NCBI GenBank assembly: GCA_021234155.1
Contig: JAJEKV010000012.1
Span: forward strand, 874,782 to 938,781
DNA: 64,000 nucleotides
Source of the DNA: Isoetes taiwanensis
Lineage: Eukaryota; Streptophyta; Lycopodiopsida; Isoetales; Isoetaceae
Reading direction: 5' to 3'
Part shown: piece after piece, positions 33,273 to 43,955 of the stretch
How positions within the stretch are numbered: the first letter of the stretch is position 1
Layout: every line of letters begins with the position of its first letter
Notes under the pieces: generated by a model
What the model was told of the DNA's origin: nothing
The model's input: the letters and a program-made list of their open reading frames with translations, nothing else
The model's database searches: none
Program-made: the position numbers and the translations under genes

Positions 33273-34887
33273 AATATTTCAATGTCAATAATTTCTCTTC
33301 TGACCTGTAAACGTATCATGTGATTTGAACACCCATGGAAACAATGAAGGTTTCTAGATCCTTCAATAGGACGTGCTTTCCACTGATTTTTTCTGTCCAC
33401 TTGTCCTATTTCAACCTCCCAAAAAGTTCTACTTACAGTTTGAATCTTCTTTTTATACGTTGTGGGTGCTGCTGTTGACATATACTGCTTTAGCCATTCC
33501 ACTATTGGTCATCTTGCTGCCCTTCAACTGTGCTGCTCTCAAAGCCCTCTTTATTACTGCTCCTGCACCATCATGTTCTCCCTTCCGATGGCTAGAGCAC
33601 CAAAAGTTCCACATCATGTCTAAACCTGTTAAAGATTTGAATCTAGCATCAAAGTAAAATGTTTACCTTTGAATTGTGAGGCTGCACCATCTGAGAAGAT
33701 ATAATGCTTCTTCAAAGTGATTTCCTTCTCATGCATCCAATGATTGTGTAAGAGAAAGCAATGCTGCACAAACAAAGAATCATGTTTTCGTAATGGATAT
33801 ATAAAAATATTCTTCCTTTATCATTTCTTGTGTCTCGATCCCTTCTATATGTGAGGTGCACAAGAATAGTGATCTGCTTCATTATGCCAATGCTTGGACT
33901 GGACTTCATTCATTCGACCTTGAAAGAGTAATTCTCTACAAAGTCAACCATCGATACAATAGTATCATCAATAAAACTCGCTCAAGAGTTGTCTAAACAT
34001 GGCTTGTCGCCATTTATACCTGAAATTATGTGCACAAACTCCTTTGCTTTAGATCTGAAGGTTTCCATCAAAACATTGGGTGAAGTATGTAAATATTGAT
34101 GCTCAATTCTTTTTTTGGGTTTGCCAGTTTTATCCTTACCAATTTCAATATAGTCTATGTTCTCCCAAGTGATTTTTGAGGTACTATCATTTGTTTCTTC
34201 TTTTGGATACCTTTCCATTTTGTCCACACCACATTTGCTGCAGGTTCCTGACAAGCATGCTTCATTGTGCCACTCCTCACCTTCAGGCTTTGGGCAAACC
34301 ATGCTTTTCCACATGTCACTGTTAGACTGCCAAACATGTCTTGCTGCATTGCACCCTACTTGGCTTGCCGTGTGGTCACATATCTTGCACTCACAGGTTC
34401 AATCTGCACCGTGCACCATGGACTTTTTTCTCATGTTCTTCACCCCTTCCCTTAGCATTGACATCCTCTCATGATAGACACAACAACAGGTATTGAATTC
34501 AGATAGCTTTACAACAAAGTAAGGCTTTGCCTTTTGGCTCAGGGAATCCTTTCTCTTCTTCGTTCCCCCAAGAGCCCACAATGCATTTTTATTACTAATT
34601 GCAACACGGTGCTTCTTAGCTCTAGAACAATTCCTTGGATGAATTCCTAAAGCCTTGGCAGCTAATCTTTTGCTGCCATGCCTGACCTTCCCAAGTGCCA
34701 TGACTAATGCTGCCCTTTTTGCTGTTAATTTGTCATTGGACTCCACTCTTTTACATGTTGTATGGTTTCTTGATGCTACCGACAATTTCAATTTGTGAAC
34801 AATCTTTTTCCTTATCAAACAACGAACCGTGATAACTTTCTTCATTTCTTCACTAGATGCCATGCTTCTTTCTTCGTGGTCAGACAT
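33266..34887 (-). pseudogene. Decayed transposase-like gene of a poorly characterised DDE-like family
   Basis: Reading right to left, a 162-codon frame ends in one TGA at 34,399 and resumes in the same frame with ECKICDH, GTCSKCGVD and KITWENIDYI to 33,982. Shifted frames then give VDFVENYSF (33,922-33,951), NEVQSKHWHNEA, KHDSLFVQHCFLLH, FSDGAASQFKG (33,665-33,698), and, after a possible intron of about 45 bases, WNFWCSSHRKGEHDGAGA (about 33,548-33,610), then a DR-rich end at 33,266-33,500. From memory, proteins with the ordered motifs ENYSF, EVQS-HW, SDG-ASQFK and HGKGE-DGAGA occur in land plants and, as relatives, in cnidarians and molluscs. Their spread and acidic motifs suggest a transposase, but I recall no formal family name. 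Here stops and at least two frameshifts inactivate it. Confidence 0.65.
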
Positions 34888-35234
34888 CGAACTGCCAAAT
34901 CCAAAAACATTTTTGTGATTATGGAGGCTGCATGTTGCAATTGCTTTTTTGAGTGCTCAATACTCCAATCTAAATTTTCATTTGATAATTGTTGCCTCAT
35001 CTTGCTTGCTTTTGCCGTTTTAATACCAGAATGCCATTTCCACCCTCCCCTTAGCCATTAGTCTTGGATCACAAGAAGCCTGAATAAAAAATGGATGGAA
35101 AGAAAGAAACGAGATCTCTCTTCCTCGAGAAAGGGGGAATCAACCACCCCCCAATATTCTTGTTAATTTTGAATTTTCCTCTTCCCATGATACTAAAAAA
35201 TAGTGCTAATTTGGGTGGACAAAAGGACACTAAA
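34888..35234. other. Flank of the transposase-like relic
   Basis: A plus-strand frame overlaps the relic, without a motif. No terminal inverted repeat for the relic was seen. The last five bases, CTAAA (35,230-35,234), are the left target duplication of the next element. Confidence 0.4.
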
Positions 35235-36429
35235 TGAAATGCTCCTAAGGCGTTTAACACTTGAAATCAAACAGAGAAGTAATTGGAACTAAAATAATAT
35301 ATAACTTTCCTTTATTATGAGGTAACAATGGTCCTTGACACTCGAAATCCAAGTTTCAAACTACTCCTAGCCTTTATAAGATCTATGCCTTGACATCTCG
35401 GCTATTATCCCACGCTTCCCATGACATAAAACTCACTTAGCTACTAACTCTGTCTGTAAGAAGAAAGAAGAGAAAGGTGGGATTAGTCCTGGGAAGGACT
35501 AAGTGGGTAAACCATTACCTTAACCTGAGGCGAATCGTTAGTCACATTGCATAATAGGCACACAAATGTTAGTCACGCATAGAACATCTTCTTATAACTT
35601 ACTGTGATTCAGGGATGATCAATCCCTCACCAGGGTTCACATGTATATCGTTCCGGACACGACTATACGTCCACATACCAATCACCTGGTATGCACGTTG
35701 CTTTTACCGCCAGACCCTTCTAAGCGACAAAGGGGCTGGGTTCTTTCATCTGAGTTCATTCTTTAATGTTTTATTATATTTACAAACACAAACACAAAGA
35801 ATCAATAACAAAATAAAACATGTAAGCTTTTCGACAAACTACTAAACAAAAGAAAAGATAACTCCAAACCAACAAAAACTCCAAAGATCCGGCTCCGGCT
35901 ACCCACCAAAGGATCTTCCACGTGCAGTCTTATCTGACCCCTGTCCACCTTTTCTGCGATATCTCTCTAACCATAAGGAGTTATGAGAGGTGCCACCCCA
36001 ATTCTGAAACTAGACTCCGAGGGCTTTCCAGAATGCTTAAGATCGCTCCATTCTGATAATCGCTCGCCGAGTTATCATGTTTTAAAAAGGGAAAAAGTTT
36101 TTGCAAAATTCACAATTTAATACTATAACGCATTTTCTAAAATTATGGAATTTGCAAAAAAAATATAGTTTTTCCCATTAAAAATATTTCCAATTATTGG
36201 AAATATCTTCCTATTCTTACAAATCCTTATCTAGATAATCTCCTCTAATCATAGATCTGCTATTCTAGTTCAGATATTACCTCTATTTTCCTCAGATATC
36301 TACCATACCTTAGTATAGACACCCGTATTCAATTTGTTTCCCAACCATTGCAATTCTTTTAAATATTCCTGACCTGAGGTTAAGAGTAAAAATTATTTAC
36401 TTATCCCTCAACCCCCTAGGCGTGTTACA
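35235..36429 (-). mobile_element. Solo LTR of 1,195 bp with 5 bp target-site duplication
   Basis: The element begins TGAAATGC and ends GTGTTACA on the plus strand, giving TG...CA ends, and is flanked by CTAAA at 35,230-35,234 and 36,430-36,434. On the minus strand it starts TGTAACACGCC, like the 5' ends of many Ty3/gypsy LTRs, so its orientation is minus. No internal retroelement genes are attached, so recombination between two LTRs probably removed the rest. The interior has no coding frame of interest. Confidence 0.85.
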
Positions 36430-36434
36430 CTAAA

Positions 36435-36946
36435 AATGAGACACCGTAACATGCGAGGACCCACATGGGTAGCCTATGTTGAACAGGATCCAACCCCCCT
36501 CATTACCCAGGGGTAACTTGTCTTTTAGTGGAGCCTATAGCTAGAAAGGATACCGCTTATGCTCTTAACAATAACGCGATTGTTGGAGTGAAAAATGGAG
36601 ACCAAAATCTAATGACACACTATATACTATCAACATCATGGTTGGTCAAGAAGAACAAGACCATTGCTAATGATGATCCCTAGTGTGGTGATTCAATTGC
36701 GTGAACTATTGGCAAAAGAAGTCAATGATGATGATAGATGAAAATTTTTGAGGTGAGCCATTTGGCTAGCTCAAAATTCTCAAAATTGTATTATTCTCTC
36801 CTATATTTGGCTAGCTCAAAATTGTATTAGTATTGTTTCACATTGTGCCGTAATTTTGTTCAAATGCATCATTGATACCAAAGAGTTAGTCAGGTTTGTC
36901 TTGTAGGTTCATTAATCGTGGATGATGCGGCTAGATTAATGGCTGA
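36435..36946. other. Intergenic DNA, nothing recognised
   Basis: The phrase TTTGGCTAGCTCAAAATT occurs twice (about 36,770 and 36,812), a short local duplication. No coding signal. Confidence 0.4.
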
Positions 36947-37342
36947 ATGGGTGAAAATAGAGTTACCCCGGTTTTGGTGATACCTTCGTGGTATCCCTTA
37001 TGGCCGAATCACCAAAATCACAAAGAATCGGTAATCACGCTGACTACAACCCTTAGCCATTTTTTGCTCGAGGATGGATATCTCTACGATCCAACTCCAA
37101 ATCAGTTCGAGTTTAATTTCCACCATGGCGGAATAAGAGGGGTTAAAAGAGTTGATCTCAAACCAAAAATCTCCTCCGTACCGGATTCTACCGCTCCAAG
37201 AGGGCAAAAAACCGCCTCTCAAAACGCGAGTAACCCACTTTATCAGGAGTTAGGCCCAAGTGATTTGCCGGACGGAATTTATTTTGCCGCGGATTTGGCC
37301 GCCGGGGATACAATAACGGGCGGTATCATCAAAACCAGGTAA
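36947..37342 (+). CDS. Hypothetical 131-codon fragment
   Basis: The frame contains LEDGYLYDPTPNQFEF and DLPDGIYFAADLAAGD and is more GC-rich than its surroundings, as is the DNA to about 37,660. This could be an exon or a fragment of a larger broken gene or retroelement. I do not recognise a family. No start context or splice sites were convincing. Confidence 0.2.
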   Translation: MGENRVTPVLVIPSWYPLWPNHQNHKESVITLTTTLSHFLLEDGYLYDPTPNQFEFNFHHGGIRGVKRVDLKPKISSVPDSTAPRGQKTASQNASNPLYQELGPSDLPDGIYFAADLAAGDTITGGIIKTR

Positions 37343-37864
37343 CGAAGGTTGGAGACTCGTAGAAGGTCGTGTACGTGTAATGGGGCGAGTAAAGGGTGGC
37401 CACATGCGACAATGTTATGGAAGCCTCCATCCCCGCAGCTTCCAATCCGCAATGGAAGAGAGGCCTTCCCATCTCCAAGCTCAATCGGTAAAGATTGAGG
37501 CCCGTGAGTGGAACATTCCAACCGGCCTCGCTCCTCCGTTGCTGGAATTGAGGTCGCCACCTCCTTGTTGAAATGAAAAACGACATGTGGTCGCTCCTAA
37601 TGGAACCGTTGGAGAAAAGTTGGGGGATTTGCCAGCCCAAATTATTCTGCTTCAGAATCCACCAAGTTTAGGTATAATCATCTTGGGCCATCAAATGTGC
37701 TATGGGCTAATTTAAATTTTGATGTAATGTTTTGCCAAGGGTTTGGCATCCTATGGAATGAATGTGAAAACCTGTGAATCAAAAGAAAATTGGCTATGCC
37801 ATAGAGTTTTGAAATTGAAACCAATAGTCTCATGCCCACGTTCGGCGGAATGGCATAATGTCAT

Positions 37865-38055
37865 AGAGGGTCGTTTAAGCCTACAACAATAACTTTGGAT
37901 TTGCCTCATAAATCATTGATATGTTTTGCTGATGCTTCACGTTCATGGCGTCCAGAGCTGTGAAACAAGCAGTTTCATGCCGAGGAATGTTGTAGAAGGT
38001 CTTTTAAACCTACAACAATAACTTTGGATTTGCCTGGTAAATCACTGATACGGAG
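37865..38055. repeat. Direct duplication of about 50 bp, 128 bp apart, upstream of the PPR gene
   Basis: TACAACAATAACTTTGGATT with its flanks occurs at about 37,880 and 38,009; GTTTCATGC-like and AGTCTCATGC words precede each. It lies within 250 bases of the PPR start codon and may be part of its promoter or leader. Confidence 0.6.
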
Positions 38056-38105
38056 TGCTTATGCTTTTCTCATGGTTCATGGTAGGAATGATAAGCTAAG
38101 TTAGC

Positions 38106-40802
38106 ATGGGCACTTGCCTTATGCACAAGGTAACACCTTCTATTACTTCAGATCGATTTATTTCTGCTTTGATTACGGTGCCGATATTTTTCTATTACAC
38201 TGGTGTATGGCAGTCACAATTAAGAGCAACAGGATATCAAAAAATTGGTCCCCACAACATGATTGAAGACTTGGGCAATAATCTGATTCTCCCACTTCCA
38301 GAAGCTTGTAAGGAAAGAAAGTACTTAGATGGTGACTATGTTATTGGCTCATTTGGTGCTAGAGGAAGCTTAATTGAAGTAAATGAAGCATTTACCAAGA
38401 TTTCAGAACCAAGTATTTACACCTGGACCGCAATAATTGCAACAAATGCCAAGCTTGGAACAGGTGAAGTGTCACTCGATTTATACAATAAAATGCAATT
38501 ATCAGGTGTACAGAGCAATGGTTATGCTTGTGTTGCAGTGCTTAAGGCGTGCACAATAGCATTGTCCCTTATACAAGGAAGGCTTATCCACTCTCATGTC
38601 CTAAAAAGCAGACTCCAAGTACATGTTATTCTAGGGAATTCTTTAATCAATATGTATGCCAAGTGTGGGAATTTTGAAGAGGCAAATTTAATTTTCATTA
38701 ATTTGCCCCATCAAAATGTAGTCACTTGGAATGCAATAATTGCAGGATATGTTCAGCATGGACATACTCTCCTTGCTTTCAGTTGTTTTGAAAAAATGCA
38801 AAATGAAGGGATTAAACCAAACGTGGTGTCATGGGGTACAATCATTGTGGCATGCACCCAATGTGGAGAAGATTTTCTTGCCCTGGAATGTTTTCAAAGG
38901 ATGCAACAGCAAGGTGTAAGTTCAGACGAGATCATATTTTCAAGCGTTCTCAAAGCTTGTGCTGGCATAGTAAATATAGAGCATGGTAGGCTACTTCATT
39001 GCCAGCTTTTGAAAAGCGGATTTGATTTGTGCCCTGTCTTGAATTGCAGTTTAATTGATATGTATGCAAAATGTGGAAGTCTAGAGGGTGCTTGTAAAGT
39101 TTTCCAAAAATTACCGATTCGAGATGGAGCTTCTTGGCGCTCAATAATAGCGGGATACGTTCAACATGGAGAAGCCAGGCTCGGGCTGCAGTATTTTCAA
39201 GACATGCAGCAGTTTGGATTTAGATTGGAAAGCAGCATAATAATACTTGCATTGAAAGCATGTAGCATCATAGGGTCTATAGAACAGGGTAGGCTGGTTC
39301 ACTGTAAAAGTATTGACGTTGGGCTCCAATCAGATAGCATTCTAGGGAATACTCTTATTAGCATGTATGCAAAATGCAAGAGGTTTGAGGAGGCATGTAA
39401 TGTTTTTGATAAGTTGCCTAACAAAGATGTTGTGTCATGGAATGCAATGATTGCAGGGTATGCCCAACATGGAGAATGCTCACTTGCTTTAGAATGTTTC
39501 TTGGAGATGCAAAAAGCAATGGTTTCGCCAAATGTGGTGTCATGGAGTGCATTGATTACTGGATATGCCGAGCATGGGGAGGGTTTTCTTGCTTTAGAAT
39601 GCTTTGAGAAGATGCAGCATGAGGGTGTGAGGCCAAATCATGTTACATTTCTAAGCATTTGTAAAGCATGTGCCAGCTTAAGAGTAATAGAGCAAGGGAG
39701 AATTGTCCATGATAAAATTATTGATTTTGGACTTCAATCTGACGTTGTTATGGGGAACACAATTGTTGATATGTATATTAAATGTGGGAGCTTGGAAGAG
39801 GCATATGAGGTGTTTAACAAGTTAGCAAAGAAAGATGCAGCATCATGGGCTGCACTTATTGTAGGATATGCACAGAATGGTGAAGGCCTCCTTGCTCTTG
39901 AGTGTTTTGATCAGATGCAGCAAGGCATCAGTTCAACCAATATTATTTTTGTATGCGTCTTAAAAGCTTTGCATGCAAGTATAGGTGCAATAGATCAGGG
40001 GAGAGTTGTACATGACAAAATTACTAAATCTGGGTACCCTTTAGATAGTGCACTAGGTAATACTCTTGTGGACATGTATTTCAAGTGTGGGAGTCTCAAA
40101 GATGCCTGTGACATATTTGAGAATTTGCCCAATCGAAGTGCTGTTTCATGGAATATAATGATTGCAGGATATGCCCAGCATGGCAAAGCCGGCCTTGCTT
40201 TTAAATACTTTGAAAAAATGCAAAAATATTGTATAATGCCAAATGAGATATCTTTTACCATCATTATCATATTGTGCAGCCACATGGGCCTTGTGGATGA
40301 AGGTAGGCACCATTTCAAGTCCATGATTGAACATTATGGTATTATACCATCCACTTTCCATTATGCATGCATGGTTGATCTCCTGAGCCATGCAGGATGT
40401 GTTAGGGAAACAGAAGCTTTGCTCCATTCCACTACCCAACCTAATGTTATTGGATGGACATCATTGCTGGATGCTTGCAGAATCAGTGGTGATGTTCATC
40501 TAGGCAAATCTTGCTTTGATCAAATTGTTTATTTTGTTCCTCAATGTGCAGCTATATATGTACTTATGTCGAACATGTATGCTGATGCGCAAATGGAGGA
40601 AGATGCTTTCAGAATTCTTCAGCTTGCAAGTTCTGCAGGAGCATGGAAGGTCAATGTTTCTAAGGAAAACCTTGAATTTGGTGACAGGAATAGAAGCCAT
40701 GTTAGAAGTGAGGGCGTTTGTTCTATAGCAGACCTATCAGGACATCACTTGTCCAATTTAGACATCAGCATAAGTGTGTCACAATCTAAGATGAATCCCT
40801 GA
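38106..40802 (+). CDS. Intronless PLS-type pentatricopeptide-repeat protein with E-type end
   Basis: The 898-codon frame encodes about 20 helical repeats from residue 90 on, in the order of PLS triplets. S motifs read SLINMYAKCGNFEEA or DMYIKCGSLEEA, P motifs VVSWNAMIAGYAQHGE, and L motifs VLKACAGIVNIEHGR. After the last short motif (near residue 770) comes an E-like region with WTSLLDACRISGDVHLG and YVLMSNMYA. The remaining C-terminus is divergent and no DYW deaminase is present. Plant PLS proteins enter plastids or mitochondria and bind one RNA site each, most often for C-to-U editing. The start is the first ATG of the frame; residues 1-50 are not clearly a transit peptide, and Met51 is another possible start. 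Absence of DYW means a partner deaminase would be needed, as for other E-class factors. Confidence 0.9.
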   Translation: MGTCLMHKVTPSITSDRFISALITVPIFFYYTGVWQSQLRATGYQKIGPHNMIEDLGNNLILPLPEACKERKYLDGDYVIGSFGARGSLIEVNEAFTKISEPSIYTWTAIIATNAKLGTGEVSLDLYNKMQLSGVQSNGYACVAVLKACTIALSLIQGRLIHSHVLKSRLQVHVILGNSLINMYAKCGNFEEANLIFINLPHQNVVTWNAIIAGYVQHGHTLLAFSCFEKMQNEGIKPNVVSWGTIIVACTQCGEDFLALECFQRMQQQGVSSDEIIFSSVLKACAGIVNIEHGRLLHCQLLKSGFDLCPVLNCSLIDMYAKCGSLEGACKVFQKLPIRDGASWRSIIAGYVQHGEARLGLQYFQDMQQFGFRLESSIIILALKACSIIGSIEQGRLVHCKSIDVGLQSDSILGNTLISMYAKCKRFEEACNVFDKLPNKDVVSWNAMIAGYAQHGECSLALECFLEMQKAMVSPNVVSWSALITGYAEHGEGFLALECFEKMQHEGVRPNHVTFLSICKACASLRVIEQGRIVHDKIIDFGLQSDVVMGNTIVDMYIKCGSLEEAYEVFNKLAKKDAASWAALIVGYAQNGEGLLALECFDQMQQGISSTNIIFVCVLKALHASIGAIDQGRVVHDKITKSGYPLDSALGNTLVDMYFKCGSLKDACDIFENLPNRSAVSWNIMIAGYAQHGKAGLAFKYFEKMQKYCIMPNEISFTIIIILCSHMGLVDEGRHHFKSMIEHYGIIPSTFHYACMVDLLSHAGCVRETEALLHSTTQPNVIGWTSLLDACRISGDVHLGKSCFDQIVYFVPQCAAIYVLMSNMYADAQMEEDAFRILQLASSAGAWKVNVSKENLEFGDRNRSHVRSEGVCSIADLSGHHLSNLDISISVSQSKMNP

Positions 40803-41656
40803 TGAGCCTCTGAACTCCATGAAATTGAGTAGATTGATTAAAATGCAGTTCCTTGCATGGTTGCTAATGAGCAACAGATATTTCAAGAAGCACAATGGAA
40901 CTTACTGAAGCTGCAAATGGAGCTGAAAGATGGGAAGATTGGGAAATAAGGTATTCAAATTCCGCACATTATAGTGGACACCTCAGTGGAGATGACCATA
41001 GAGCCATGGTGTTGGTTGGTACTAGCAATCTAGGAGGTTTCACATAGCATCTTCGGAGATCTTCTACAATAAATTTGGAAGAGTACCCTGTTTAACGGCT
41101 GATCTCCAGATTTGACTCTTTAACACATGGCTTCATATCCGCATATGACTTCAAGACCATCCCTATGACATTATAGGCGCGGGATGGAAATAAACCCATG
41201 AGTTGGCACCCATTTGGTAGCCAAATGGGTTCTATGACTTACCCCCAAGGTCTCCTGATGTTTTGATGGAGGACCAACAAGCTCCTGACCATGCAAACAT
41301 TGTGCTGTCACATGAAGGGTCGCCTTCAAAAGCCAAATCTTGACAAGAAGATATATAATGGAAATCCTGGCCAAAAGACATTGATACACGAGACTACATT
41401 CAAGAAGAGAAGAAGAGAAGAACAGCTTGTAAGTGTATGATGTAGTTTCAGAGGGGATTTTTTACGAGCGAAATATTGGCTCCCGAAAGGGGGTTGGATT
41501 CCAAAAAAGGGCGAGCTGAATATGTCGTGCATAATTATTAGGTTTATTATAATAGTAGAATCAATTTTATTGTAGTAACACTGCGTGGCGTAGATGGTTA
41601 GTTCATTTAGTTTTCAACTTCGAGGCCATCTTTTAACATTTTTTTTAACTTTGGGG
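40803..41656. other. PPR downstream DNA, nothing recognised
   Basis: No open frame above 75 codons. A 12-base match to a polymerase III A box, TGGCGTAGATGG, lies at 41,586-41,597, but no B box follows. Confidence 0.35.
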
Positions 41657-41770
41657 GTATTCGACTTGTGGAATAAGTTTTAACTTTGGGGGTATTCGAC
41701 TTGTGGAATAAGTGTGCATGCCGAAATCACAACTCTAATACCCCCTATTCCACGGGTCAAATACCCCCCT
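41657..41770. repeat. Small foldback with a duplicated arm
   Basis: TTAACTTTGGGGGTATTCGA and the following GACTTGTGGAATAAG are present twice in tandem (about 41,646-41,711). A reverse complement, CTATTCCACGGGTCAAATAC, follows at 41,746-41,770. The second and third copies can form a hairpin of about 26 base pairs. Confidence 0.65.
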
Positions 41771-43190
41771 GGAATCCAAGTTCAAATGGGGACCAATAAA
41801 TGCATCGGATTTCTTACGAAGTAATCCTAAAATGCACAAAGATCCAAGGAGATAAGAATTTCAAGCATTTATTACCAAAGAGATAATTAGAACTTGTAGA
41901 CCTTATTTACAGCATGACACTGGAATTAGCTGCTTCAATGTCATACCAATCATAGCTTAATATGATATAGAATTAGCAAATTTGTCAATGTTTGATGTCG
42001 TTGAATGAAAGAAGATTGAATTGGAAAATGATGCTTATTGGTTGGTGTATCAAAGAGAGTAGGGCCAAGCCAAGATTAGACTATGAGCCGAACTATTTAA
42101 TGGATGTTCTTCGTTCGAAAGTGAATTTTGGTGTTAGCATCCTTTGCTTGATGGCAGGGTTCTTTGGGCTTCAAGGTTGAGAGGAGAGATTCCTTCATGA
42201 TTCAGAAGTGAATTGTTGTCTCTAGCATCCTATGCTCAGGGAAGGATTGATTGCGGGGTCCTCTGGGTTCAAGAGTTGTCAATCCGAGGTTGCGACGAAG
42301 GCTTATTCTTTCGTCTTGTTGTGTCTATAGAATTTGTATAATCCTGATGAAAAGAGATATTTTTGCTCTCTATCTTTCTTGGCTCTCTCTTTGCAATGGT
42401 GGACCAACATGGAACAATTGAATGGATTTACAAAGATTGGCTATGGTAAAGTTGATCAAGCTTAAAAGTGAACGAACAACAAAGATAACACAGAGTGATG
42501 CACCCATTGAATATGATGATTCTAATTTGGGGGAAACAGATGAGGATGTGCTTAATTTAAGTTCTAATCCAGTTTTCGCACCAAAGGAGAAAGTTGCCAT
42601 CCCTTTCACATGCTGGTGTTTTGGACAAAGAGAGTCTGGATATAGTTTGACCCATTTGTTGATAAAGCAATCGAATTGTCGCATTGCTCTTGATCCAGAA
42701 GATTAAAGGAAGAATAGGAGAAAAGATGCTCTTGATCCATAAGATGAAGAATAGGAGAAAAGATGCCGAAGAATCTAAAAGCAAGTTGGATTATCTTCGT
42801 AGAATAAGAGATGGTTGCTTCTGGTGACCGGAAACCAAAGCTCCTCCATTTCATTGGTTGGCAAAAATATAGAGCTTTAAGCTTTATTGGATAATGTTCG
42901 ATCAAAAGGTGATACCATTCTTTGGTGGAAACTTAAGGTTTAATGTCCCCATTATGACATGGGTCAAGCTAAAAAATTTGATGCCTAGATTTTGTCCAAG
43001 ATGAGTGACAAATTATGAAGCAGCATTCTGATGAGTCTTCCTGATTTCATTCAGCCAAATGACAAGGTTAATTAAGTGCAACATGGAAACTCGTTACATT
43101 AGTGCTTTGAAATACTAATACTTTTATCGAAACCTATATAATTATTCTTCACCCATTTTTTGGCCGTTATCAGCCACTACATATTTTTAC
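41771..43190. other. Broken retroelement-like sequence and a 37 bp duplication
   Basis: A 94-codon plus frame (42,422-42,706) and the words TILWWKLK and SILMSLPDFIQPND around 42,910-43,070 suggest a decayed gag-like gene upstream of the reverse transcriptase relic. A tandem duplication with GAATAGGAGAAAAGATGC lies at about 42,710-42,765. The gag call is weak. Confidence 0.3.
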
Positions 43191-43196
43191 ACGTAA

Positions 43197-43695
43197 TTGA
43201 CCAATCCGGCTACTCCAAACAAACCATTTGACTACTCCATCATAAAACAACTCCTCCCAAGAAACCAGATGTCTATTCCTATAATCCCTAAGTTGTTGGA
43301 GTGGCTCCAGGATGTGCGCTATTTTACGAAGATTGATCTTCGTGGTACCTACGATCTGATCTGGATTCGTGAGGGTGATGAATAGAACACATCATTTCGT
43401 ATGCGGCCATGGCCATTTTGACTTCACAGTTATGCCATTTGGGCTCATAATGCTCTAGCGGTGTTCCCGGATATGGCCAAAGATGTCTTCTGAGAGTTAT
43501 TAGACAATTTTATTATCAATTATTTGGATGATATTCTTATTTATTCAACGACCCTTAAAGAACATGAGAGGCATGTTCGACAGGTCCATTAGAAGCTTCA
43601 TGAGCATGGATTATATGCTAATCTAGAAAAATATCAGTTCGATCAAGATACCGTGGTGTTCTTAGTTATCAGATTACTCCTTAGATGAAAACACC
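43197..43695 (+). pseudogene. Ty3/gypsy reverse transcriptase fragment
   Basis: The frame from 43,197 contains SIPIIPKLLEWLQ and RYFTKIDLRGTYDLI, followed, after an in-frame stop at 43,383, by [17 protein letters not shown] around 43,500-43,545 and HERHVRQV and HGLYANLEKYQF. These are reverse transcriptase blocks of Ty3/gypsy elements; the catalytic YLDD is kept. Several stops show it is dead. Confidence 0.85.
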
Positions 43696-43734
43696 TACTT
43701 CCGTCTGAGATATACAATGTTTTACGAAAAGGGA

Positions 43735-43955
43735 TGTGCATTAGTAGGTTGCCTACTCTATTTGGCAAATAATACTCGACCAAAATGTATTGAGCAGAAG
43801 ATGCCGCAACCCTAGCAAAGATCATTAGCTAGTAGGAAATAGTGTGTTGGGATATTTAAAAGGCACAAAAAACTACGGAATTACCTTTGATTCTTAAGAT
43901 TTAAATTAACAAGCTTATAGTGATGCAGATTGGAGAGGAGATCTCAACATGGGAT
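43735..43955 (+). pseudogene. Ty1/copia RNase H fragment, left part
   Basis: LVGCLLYLANNTRP, GYLKGTKNYGITFDS and QAYSDADWRGDLNM are the reverse transcriptase end and start of RNase H of a Ty1/copia element. The catalytic Asp of YSDADW is kept. A stop lies inside (TTTGATTCTTAAG). The reading continues at 44,530 after a LINE insert. Confidence 0.85.

Noticed and set aside
38950-40439. Minus-strand frames within the PPR gene
   Set aside because: They are antisense shadows of the long repeat-encoding plus frame.
41586-41597. Perfect polymerase III A-box-like word
   Set aside because: No B box or tRNA cloverleaf follows, so neither a tRNA gene nor a SINE can be supported.
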